This document shows positions 51,601 to 58,357 of a stretch of DNA of 62,990 nucleotides, one piece after another. A program made the position numbers and the translations under genes. The notes below the pieces were generated by a model that was not told the DNA's origin, did no database searches, and saw only the letters and a list, made by a program, of their open reading frames with translations. Within the stretch, counting starts at the first letter, position 1. Every line of letters starts with the position of its first letter. Origin of the DNA: Prolixibacteraceae bacterium (GTDB lineage: Bacteria > Bacteroidota > Bacteroidia > Bacteroidales > Prolixibacteraceae); assembly GCA_019459525.1 (NCBI GenBank), contig JAIBEY010000009.1, positions 1 to 62,990 of the forward strand, in the 5' to 3' direction.

Positions 51601-52024
51601 TCAGGTAGCTAATTTCCAGCGCATGATGTACGAAAACCCAACTTATACCCAGTATAACCTGCTGAAAACAGCGTTTGATCCGGTATTCGGGAAAACTCAA
51701 TTAAAATCTCCACAGGAATTTAACAGTTATTACATCGAGGACGGCGACTACTGGAAAATTGACAACATCACGTTGGGATATAACATTCCGAAAACCGGAA
51801 TCAAGTATATCCAATCTGCCAGATTTTATGTCTCTTCTTTAAATACGTTCATTATTACCGGCTATAAAGGAATTGATCCTGAAGTCAGCCTGGTTACCAG
51901 TGGCGGAGGTTCTCAGGGCGGTATCAACATCAACAGCGGGGCCGGTTTGGCTCCAGGTGTTGACCAGCGGGATAAATATCCGACAATGAGAACATTTACC
52001 CTAGGACTTAATGTTACATTCTAA
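48659..52024 (+). CDS. susC: SusC/RagA TonB-dependent outer-membrane transporter with STN domain
   Basis: 1121 residues from the ATG at 48659; the TTG at 48644 adds five residues. After the signal (MKLTAFLIVVLTMQVTATVYSQ, cleaved near 43) come an STN secretin/TonB N-terminal domain (about 47-115), which signals to FecR, a carboxypeptidase-D-like sandwich (KVTDSFGSSLPGVSVVVKG), the TonB box and plug (ATVKSSDFLKGNVKDAGQL ... AAAIYGTRGTNGVILITTRR), and a 22-strand barrel ending in TLGLNVTF. It imports glycan fragments with the SusD partner, whose gene starts within its stop codon. The STN domain and the ECF/FecR genes mark it as a self-signalling system. Confidence 0.95.
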   Translation: MKKIYESGKGVCHIPKKLLLVMKLTAFLIVVLTMQVTATVYSQNKKLSLNMQGNSIKEVLQQIEAQSEYRFIYENEKVNLDAIVSIRVNDEVVEKILKLLFEKDGINYSITDNNLILINPSEKQLKNLGQEFLNSQQQKSVSGKVTDSFGSSLPGVSVVVKGSTNGTITDSEGHYLLPNVPANATLQFTFVGMKTQEIAVGSNPTINVTLAEETIGIEEVVAIGYGTQRKADVTSSVATVKSSDFLKGNVKDAGQLIQGKVAGLTIVTPNGDPSGTSQIILRGNTTLIGASISPLVLVDGIPGDLKTVAPQDIESMDVLKDGSAAAIYGTRGTNGVILITTRRASGIYKSSVEYSSYASVQSIARKLNLSTSEDFRQQIKDGFRAANTDLGTTTDWLDEISRQPVNHVHNLTFRGGNATTNYLVNVNYNSAEGVFLKSYNEAFIGRADINHTMLDGKLKINLGILNSTKKLNGFNGYIYRQAMLQNPTAPIKNADGTWFQELSKFEYENPVSDLMESDGRTNEHLSRFNNTISLTPIEGLKLTSVLSVSKWNQNNGYSETKQHVSTLRDSRNGYASIGAAESSDKLAELTAEYSKSIGNHQFKALAGYSYQENVYTNMSMQNWDFPTDQFGYYNIGLGEANKNGKVTDPQSSYHAETNLIGFFGRLTYNYNDKYLLMASLRREEASQLVGTKDPWGLFPAVSAGWRLTNEPFMKNQHIFNDIKLRAGYGVTGTQPSDLFRGVGMIGYSEYVLSDGKWVRTLIPTQNSNPDLRWEEKHETDFGVDFSMLNSRISGSIDYYVRKIDGLLFDYAVPSPPNLYSTTRANVGKMENKGLEVLVNVVPVKAENFEWTSSVSFSTNTNKLVSLTNDVYTTSSDYFTTGYTGPPVQSFTHIVKVGEPIGNFYGFKVIGIGDDKTDVANYGQWIYEGADGSAVKYKDFKHSFGDKKVIGNGLPKYYAGWVNNFRYKNWDLSISQRGAFKFQVANFQRMMYENPTYTQYNLLKTAFDPVFGKTQLKSPQEFNSYYIEDGDYWKIDNITLGYNIPKTGIKYIQSARFYVSSLNTFIITGYKGIDPEVSLVTSGGGSQGGININSGAGLAPGVDQRDKYPTMRTFTLGLNVTF

Positions 52025-53679
52025 TGATTAAAGAAATGGATATGAAGAATTTTAAAAATATAAGAAAGATCGGAATCTCAGTTGTTGTTTTTCTGACCAT
52101 CATGGTTTCATCGTGTACAGAATTAAAGGATGAAAGCTACAATACCATTATTGGCAGCCAATTTACAGCTACCGATTCGGACCTGGCAGCGCTGGCCGGT
52201 TCGGCCTATGTCAACTGGCGTATCGTTTTGAATGATTGGAACGGGCTTTACCGCGCCAACGAGGTTTCGGGCGACGAAATGTTGACTCCTGCCCGTCCAA
52301 ACGGATGGGTTGATGGTGGCGTTTACCGACGCATTCATGAACACAAATGGACCACGGATGATGATATCGTAGTAAATACATGGAGTAGGACTTATGCTGG
52401 GATTACCAATTGCAACCGTGTTATTTTTCAGGTCGAATCCAATGCTATTCCGGTACCCGAAGCTGATAAAGCGGCTTTAATTGCTGAAATGAAAATACTC
52501 CGCGCTTCTTACTACTGGGTTTTGTGCGATTTCTTCGGAAACGTTCCGATCGTTGATAAATTCGATGTTCCTGAAGGTTTCTTACCTAAACAGAATACCC
52601 GGAAGGAAGTGTATGATTTTATCGTTAAGGAGGTTACCGAGAATATCTCGAAAGTTAGTGCTGAAAAAAATCAGAAGACTTACGGAAAGTTCAATCAGTG
52701 GGCAGCTCATGCGCTTTTGGCCAAAGTTTACCTCAATGCAGGCGTTTACACTGGAACACCAGCTTGGGATAAATGTATCACAGAATGCGACGCCATTATC
52801 AATTCAGGAGTTGGGTATGGCTTGGAATCGAACCAGAAAGATGTTTTTGTGACCAACAACGAAAACTCGAAGGAAATCATTTTCGCTTTGCCTTTCGATT
52901 CGAAATACGTAACCAACTGGAATGCTTTCGATATTCACATGCAAACCTTGCAGCCTGAAAATCAGGCTACTTACAATCTGGAGTCTAGCCCTTGGGGAGG
53001 CGTTTGTGCCGTTCCTCAGTATATCAATACTTTTGATACTGACGATTCACGCTATAAGGACAACTACATTAAAGGCCTGCAGTACAAAGCCAATGGTGAC
53101 GTTATTTTAGCAACACTTGGCGAATACAAAGGGAAACCGCTTGCCTACATTAACGAATTGCCCGGAGTTGATTTTTCGGAAGAAGTACACGGTTTCCGTT
53201 TAGGAAAATTCGAAATTGCCATGGGTGCAACGAACCGTTTGAGCAACGACTTTCCAATATTCCGTTATGCCGATGTTCTCCTGATGAAAGCTGAATGTTT
53301 GTTGCGTCAGGGTAAAGCCGACGAAGCTGCTGTTATTGTGACTCAGGTTAGGGCACGGAATTTCAAATCAGCTCCTGAAAAGGCAACTGTTACCGGAGCA
53401 CAATTGATGGGTGGAAGCACATACGACTATGGGCTTCGCAACCACATCACTTCTACGACTGAAGGTGGAGCTGATATTCAATATGGCCGTTTCCTGGATG
53501 AGTTAGGTTATGAATTCTGCCAGGAAGGTCGTCGCAGAACCGACATGATCCGTTTTGGAATGTTTACTAAAAAATCATGGTTATCGCATTCTCCAAATGG
53601 CGACTACAGGGTTTTGTTCCCCATTCCACTCGGCGAAATCCAGAAAAATGCTAACCTGAAACAAAACACCGGTTATTAA
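52024..53679 (+). CDS. susD: SusD/RagB nutrient-binding outer-membrane lipoprotein
   Basis: 551 residues. A lipoprotein signal ends with SSC (Cys31, or Cys25 from the second Met at 52042). The TPR-rich SusD fold follows: YVNWRIVLNDWNGLYRANEVSGDEML, AEMKILRASYYWVLCDFFGNVPIVDK near residues 155-180, KFNQWAAHALLAKVYLNAGVY and the C-terminal LGYEFCQEGRRRTDMIRFG and FPIPLGEIQKNANLKQNTGY, all family hallmarks. It caps the SusC barrel on the cell surface. Its start codon overlaps the susC stop by one base. A strong hairpin follows, so the enzymes downstream may be expressed at a different level. Confidence 0.95.
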   Translation: MIKEMDMKNFKNIRKIGISVVVFLTIMVSSCTELKDESYNTIIGSQFTATDSDLAALAGSAYVNWRIVLNDWNGLYRANEVSGDEMLTPARPNGWVDGGVYRRIHEHKWTTDDDIVVNTWSRTYAGITNCNRVIFQVESNAIPVPEADKAALIAEMKILRASYYWVLCDFFGNVPIVDKFDVPEGFLPKQNTRKEVYDFIVKEVTENISKVSAEKNQKTYGKFNQWAAHALLAKVYLNAGVYTGTPAWDKCITECDAIINSGVGYGLESNQKDVFVTNNENSKEIIFALPFDSKYVTNWNAFDIHMQTLQPENQATYNLESSPWGGVCAVPQYINTFDTDDSRYKDNYIKGLQYKANGDVILATLGEYKGKPLAYINELPGVDFSEEVHGFRLGKFEIAMGATNRLSNDFPIFRYADVLLMKAECLLRQGKADEAAVIVTQVRARNFKSAPEKATVTGAQLMGGSTYDYGLRNHITSTTEGGADIQYGRFLDELGYEFCQEGRRRTDMIRFGMFTKKSWLSHSPNGDYRVLFPIPLGEIQKNANLKQNTGY

Positions 53680-53702
53680 TTAATTCTCTGTTGTTTCAGT
53701 CT

Positions 53703-53740
53703 GTAAGGTTCATCTGTTGTCGAAAATAGGTGAACCTTAC
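53703..53740 (+). terminator. Hairpin between susD and the GH31 gene
   Basis: GTAAGGTTCATCT (53703-53715) pairs with AGGTGAACCTTAC (53728-53740) over 13 bp with one T-G pair, a 12-nt loop and a following TTTT. It lies 24 nt after susD. It could terminate, stabilise the 3' end of susCD mRNA, or do both. Confidence 0.65.
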
Positions 53741-53778
53741 TTTTAAAACAAAGTTGAGAATGACCTAAATTCAAGAAA

Positions 53779-56184
53779 ATGTATAAAAACAAAACAATAC
53801 TCCTTCTAATTTTAACTTTGTTTGCGTCGAATGTTTGGTCGCAGAAATACCAGGAAACAGAGCTTGGGGCCAGTACCACAATAAACTCGGTTACCACTGA
53901 AATCCAGTTTTATTCTCCGGAAATCGTTCGCGTTATCAAATTTCCTGAAGGAGAAATAGTGAATAAACAAAGCCTTTCGGTAATTAAGGCTCCCGAAAAA
54001 ACGGATGTAAAGATCGGCCAAAACGGACAAGTTGTGACTTTAAGCAGCTCAGCTTTAGCTGTTGACTTAAACCTCGAAACCGGGAAAATAACTTATCGTG
54101 ATGCAAAGGGAAACCTGCTGTTTACAGAAAAGGATTATGGAATTCAATTTACAGCTGTTAAGGATGTTGACGACGATACATATATCGTCAGGCAGGCGTT
54201 TTTGCTCGACAAGGATGAAGCCATCTACGGCTTAGGTCAACACCAAAAAGGAACGATGAACCAACGGATGCAGAAACTGTTTCTGCGCCAGGAAAATATG
54301 CAGATTTGCATCCCGTTTTTCCAGTCGGTGAAAGGGTATGGCCTTTTCTGGGACAACTATTCGCCTACCACTTTTGTCGATAATTTGCAGGAAACTTCTT
54401 TCGAATCGCAGGTTGGCGATTGCGCCGATTACTATTTCATGTATGGCGCAAATGCCGATGGGGTAATTGTCGGTATGCGCAGCCTGACCGGGCAAGCGCC
54501 CATGTTCCCATACTGGACTTTCGGGTATTGGCAGAGCAAAGAGCGGTATAAAAGTCAGGATGAAATCGTTGGCGTTGTGAAAAAGTACCGCGAAATAGGT
54601 GTGCCGCTCGATGGTATTATTCAGGATTGGCAATACTGGGGCGACAACTACCACTGGAATGCCATGGAATTTTTGAACCCTGCTTTCCCCGAACCCAGAA
54701 AGATGATTAACGATATACACAACATGAATGCACACATCATCATTTCGTGCTGGGAATCGTTTGGGCCTAAAACCAAAGCGTTCGAAATCATGGATAAGAA
54801 AGGCATGTTGCTGAACTTTAAAACATGGCCTCCTAGTTCGGAAGACAAGTGGCCGCCAGATCCGGCAAAACCTTCAGGAGTAAAACCTTATGATGTTTAT
54901 AACCCCGAGGCTCGCGACATATACTGGGATTTCATGAACCGTGGCATCTTCTCGCTGGGTATGGACGGCTGGTGGCTCGATTCTACCGAACCCGATCATC
55001 TGGAAGTGAAAGAAGAAGATTTTGATAACAAAACCTACCTGGGGTCATTTCGTAAAGTGCGCAATGCTTACCCTTTGATGGCAGTGGGCGGGGTATCCGA
55101 TCACCAACGCCAAACCTCTGCCAATAAACGGGTTTTCATCCTTACCCGTTCGGCGTTTGCCGGGCAACAGCGTTATGGTGCTAACTCGTGGAGTGGCGAT
55201 GTGGTTTCGGACTGGAATGTGCTTCGCAACCAGATTTCAGGAGGACTCAATTTTTCTCTGTGCGGAATCCCCTACTGGAATTGCGATATTGGCGGCTTCT
55301 TTCCCTGGAATTATCGCGGTGGAGTAGGAAACGTAGCTTACAGAGAATTGTATGTCCGTTGGTTACAGTTTGGCGCCTTTACGCCAATGATGCGCTCGCA
55401 TGGAACCGATACGCCGCGCGAAATCTGGAACTTTGGAGAAAAAGAAAGCTGGGAATATAATACCATTGAAAAGTACATTAATCTGCGTTACTGTTTATTG
55501 CCTTACATCTACTCAACTTCATGGCAGGTTACTGCCAACGCTTCGAGCATGATGCGCGCCCTGATGATGGACTTCGCCAGCGACAAGAAAGTCCTCGACA
55601 TCAACAACGAATATATGTTCGGAAAATCAATTCTGGTCAGCCCTGTTACCGAACCGCTTTATACTGAAAACAAAAAGGAAGGTTCAACCAGCGATTTCAG
55701 TAAAGTAAAAAGTAGCAAAACATACTTGCCGGAAGGTGCCGAATGGTACGACTTCTGGTCGGGCGTAAAACTACAGGGCGGACAAGAAGTGGAACGGCCA
55801 ACGCCAATAGACATTATGCCTTTGTACGTAAAAGCGGGATCAATTATTCCGATGGGCCCAACGGTTCAATATGCTGCCGAAAAGCAAGATCCAATCGAAA
55901 TCCGTATTTATCCGGGAGCCAATGGGACATTTGTACTGTATGATGACGAAAAGGACAACTATAACTACGAAAAAGGAATGTATGCTACCATTGACCTGAA
56001 GTGGGACGATGCCACAAAAACCCTAACCATTGGTGATCGGAAAGGCAAATTCCCCGGGATGCTGAAAAACCGCAAATTCGAAGTTGTTGTGGTAAACGAA
56101 AAATCAGGAACAGGAACAGAAGTTTCAAAAACTGTAAAAACAATTAATTATTCGGGGGAAGGGATAGTTGTTGAGCTTAGATAA
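53779..56184 (+). CDS. GH31 glycoside hydrolase, alpha-xylosidase-like
   Basis: 801 residues with a signal peptide (KTILLLILTLFASNVWSQ). An N-terminal beta-sandwich (about 20-230) leads into the GH31 TIM barrel with QDWQYWGD, the nucleophile Asp401 in DGWWLDSTEPD, and the acid/base Asp474 in SWSGDVVSDW, then a C-terminal DUF5110 part (IRIYPGANGTFVLYDDE). The WWLDSTEPD form of the nucleophile motif is close to Bacteroidota and Cellvibrio alpha-xylosidases that act on xyloglucan oligosaccharides, but the PA14 insert found in several of those is not seen. Alpha-glucosidase activity cannot be excluded. It follows susD after 99 nt and precedes GH127. Confidence 0.9.
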   Translation: MYKNKTILLLILTLFASNVWSQKYQETELGASTTINSVTTEIQFYSPEIVRVIKFPEGEIVNKQSLSVIKAPEKTDVKIGQNGQVVTLSSSALAVDLNLETGKITYRDAKGNLLFTEKDYGIQFTAVKDVDDDTYIVRQAFLLDKDEAIYGLGQHQKGTMNQRMQKLFLRQENMQICIPFFQSVKGYGLFWDNYSPTTFVDNLQETSFESQVGDCADYYFMYGANADGVIVGMRSLTGQAPMFPYWTFGYWQSKERYKSQDEIVGVVKKYREIGVPLDGIIQDWQYWGDNYHWNAMEFLNPAFPEPRKMINDIHNMNAHIIISCWESFGPKTKAFEIMDKKGMLLNFKTWPPSSEDKWPPDPAKPSGVKPYDVYNPEARDIYWDFMNRGIFSLGMDGWWLDSTEPDHLEVKEEDFDNKTYLGSFRKVRNAYPLMAVGGVSDHQRQTSANKRVFILTRSAFAGQQRYGANSWSGDVVSDWNVLRNQISGGLNFSLCGIPYWNCDIGGFFPWNYRGGVGNVAYRELYVRWLQFGAFTPMMRSHGTDTPREIWNFGEKESWEYNTIEKYINLRYCLLPYIYSTSWQVTANASSMMRALMMDFASDKKVLDINNEYMFGKSILVSPVTEPLYTENKKEGSTSDFSKVKSSKTYLPEGAEWYDFWSGVKLQGGQEVERPTPIDIMPLYVKAGSIIPMGPTVQYAAEKQDPIEIRIYPGANGTFVLYDDEKDNYNYEKGMYATIDLKWDDATKTLTIGDRKGKFPGMLKNRKFEVVVVNEKSGTGTEVSKTVKTINYSGEGIVVELR

Positions 56185-56241
56185 AGCATCTAAAACATAA
56201 ACCTAAAGCTATCTGACAATTAAAAAACAAATTATCGACAG

Positions 56242-58197
56242 ATGAAAAATAACTATGTTGCAACAATTCTACTGTTAGTGGGGCTGGTGGCCTGTAAAAA
56301 TCAACCTGAAAAGGCCGATTATAAAATCCAGGGCGTTCCGTTTAACGAAGTAAAAATCAACGACCAGTTCTGGTTGCCTAAAATTGAGACCAACCGAACC
56401 GTTACAATTCCGGCATCGTTTGCCAAATGTGAAGAAACGGGCAGGGTTGAGAGTTTTGTAAAAGCCGCCCAAAAGGAAGGTAAATTCAATACTGAGTTCC
56501 CGTTCGACGATACCGATATTTACAAAACCATTGAAGGGGCAGCCTATTCGATGACAGTTCATCCCGATCCAAAGCTCGACCGATATGTCGATAGTTTGAT
56601 CACTATTCTTGGGAAAGCTCAGGAACCGGATGGCTATTTGTACACTGCACGAACCATCGATCCTTTGCATCCGCACAAATGGTCGGGTAACGAACGCTGG
56701 GTGCAGGAATCGGTACTTAGCCACGAATTGTACAACTCCGGGCATTTGTTCGAAGCTGCCGCTGCTCATTTTCAGGCAACCGGGAAACGTAATTTTCTGG
56801 ACATTGCCCTGAAAAATGCTGATCTGCTCGATCATGTTTTTGGTCCCGGAAAACGTAATGATGCTCCCGGTCACGAAATTGTGGAAATGGGGCTGGTAAA
56901 ACTATACCGCATAACCGGAGAGAAAAAATACCTCGATCTGGCAAAGTTCTTTATCGACAGTCGCGGAAAAGAAAACGATCAGAAAAAAGCCTATTCACAA
57001 GATCACAAACCACTCATTCAGCAGGACGAAGCGGTTGGCCATGCTGTTCGCGCGGGATACCTGTATGCTGGAGTTGCAGACGTTGCCGCTCTTACCGGAA
57101 ATACCGAATATTTATTGGCAATAGATAAAATTTGGGAAAACATGGTTTCCAAAAAACTTTACATCACCGGCGGAATTGGTGCCCGTCATCAGGGCGAAGC
57201 TTTTGGCGATAATTATGAGCTGCCCAATCTTACGGCCTACAACGAAACCTGCGCCGCCATTGCCAATGTGTACTGGAACTATCGCATGTTTTTGCTTCAC
57301 GGCGATTCGAAATACATCGATGTGCTTGAAAGGAGTTTGTACAACGGAGTAATTTCAGGAATCGGACTCGACGGAAAATCTTTCTTTTACCCGAATCCTT
57401 TGGAATGCGACATGCATTTCAAATTTAACCGCGGCGAAACACTCGATCGCCAGCCCTGGTTCGATTGTTCATGTTGTCCAACCAATATGTGCCGGTTTTT
57501 GGCGTCAGTTCCCGGATATATTTATGCGCAAGGTGCAAGTTGTGTGTATGTTAACCTGTTTGCCCAAAGTTCGTCAACCATTCAGTTGAATAAAAAATTA
57601 TTGGTTACCATTTTGCAGGAAACACAATATCCGTGGGATGGAGGGGTGAAGATTTCGGTTTCACCCGAAAAGGTCAGCCAGTTTGCTTTATGCCTGAGAA
57701 TTCCGGGTTGGGCTGGCAATCAGGTTGTTCCAAGTGATTTATATTCTTTTATCACTCCTGAAACCGATTCTGTATTGGTTACGATCAACGGCGAAAAATT
57801 TCAGTATAAAACCGAAAAAGGTTATGCTGTTATCGACCGAGAATGGAAACAGGGCGATGTGGTGAATTACAACTTACCGATGAGCATCCGCCGGGTGGAA
57901 GCAAATAAAAATGTGACCGACAATGCTGGTAAAGTTGCTCTTGAACGCGGTCCGATTGTGTATTGTCTTGAAGGAAAAGACAATGGACCGGAACTGCTGA
58001 AGCTTTCTTTGGCTGATTCTTCAAAACTGACAAAATCATTTAATTCAGGAGAATTAAGCGGAGTCGTTTCAATTTCCGGAGAAGCACAAATGGAGGACGG
58101 CAAAAAAGTAACCTCCCAAAAATTTACCGCCATTCCTTATTTTGCATGGAATAACCGAGGAGCCAACGAAATGATGGTTTGGATAAACCGAAAGTAA
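56242..58197 (+). CDS. GH127 beta-L-arabinofuranosidase-like lipoprotein
   Basis: 651 residues (DUF1680 family) with a lipoprotein signal ending VGLVAC (Cys19). The (alpha/alpha)6 barrel carries the zinc-dependent cysteine site of GH127: Glu335 and Cys337 in YNETCAAI, and Cys411-Cys412 in WFDCSCCPTN. In Bifidobacterium HypBA1 the matching residues are Glu338, Cys340, Cys417 and Cys418, with Cys417 as nucleophile. All four are present. HypBA1 removes beta-1,2-linked L-arabinofuranose from hydroxyproline-linked glycans. The linkage here is not known, but removal of beta-L-Araf is the likely role. A terminator hairpin follows. Confidence 0.9.
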   Translation: MKNNYVATILLLVGLVACKNQPEKADYKIQGVPFNEVKINDQFWLPKIETNRTVTIPASFAKCEETGRVESFVKAAQKEGKFNTEFPFDDTDIYKTIEGAAYSMTVHPDPKLDRYVDSLITILGKAQEPDGYLYTARTIDPLHPHKWSGNERWVQESVLSHELYNSGHLFEAAAAHFQATGKRNFLDIALKNADLLDHVFGPGKRNDAPGHEIVEMGLVKLYRITGEKKYLDLAKFFIDSRGKENDQKKAYSQDHKPLIQQDEAVGHAVRAGYLYAGVADVAALTGNTEYLLAIDKIWENMVSKKLYITGGIGARHQGEAFGDNYELPNLTAYNETCAAIANVYWNYRMFLLHGDSKYIDVLERSLYNGVISGIGLDGKSFFYPNPLECDMHFKFNRGETLDRQPWFDCSCCPTNMCRFLASVPGYIYAQGASCVYVNLFAQSSSTIQLNKKLLVTILQETQYPWDGGVKISVSPEKVSQFALCLRIPGWAGNQVVPSDLYSFITPETDSVLVTINGEKFQYKTEKGYAVIDREWKQGDVVNYNLPMSIRRVEANKNVTDNAGKVALERGPIVYCLEGKDNGPELLKLSLADSSKLTKSFNSGELSGVVSISGEAQMEDGKKVTSQKFTAIPYFAWNNRGANEMMVWINRK

Positions 58198-58216
58198 TTT
58201 GGAGTGATCGAACATT

Positions 58217-58256
58217 AAGTTTGCCCCTTTGCCGTTGCTGGCAAGGGGGCAAACTT
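58217..58256 (+). terminator. Strong terminator after the GH127 gene
   Basis: 17-bp stem, AAGTTTGCCCCTTTGCC (58217-58233) with 58240-58256, one T-G pair, a 6-nt loop, and then TGTT. It is the strongest hairpin in the window and would isolate the next gene. Confidence 0.8.
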
Positions 58257-58291
58257 TGTTATCGAAGATTCGTAATCACAAATTAACGTCA

Positions 58292-58323
58292 TTTGTACAC
58301 TTCTAATTATTTTCCCATATTTG
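58292..58323 (+). promoter_or_regulatory. Internal promoter before the GH51 gene
   Basis: TTTG (58292-58295), a 20-bp spacer, and CATATTTG (58316-58323), one base off the TAnnTTTG box. It would start transcription near 58330, 28 nt before the ATG, and restart the locus after the terminator. Confidence 0.6.
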
Positions 58324-58357
58324 TTGGCAGTAACCCATTCCCTAAACTAAACCTCTG

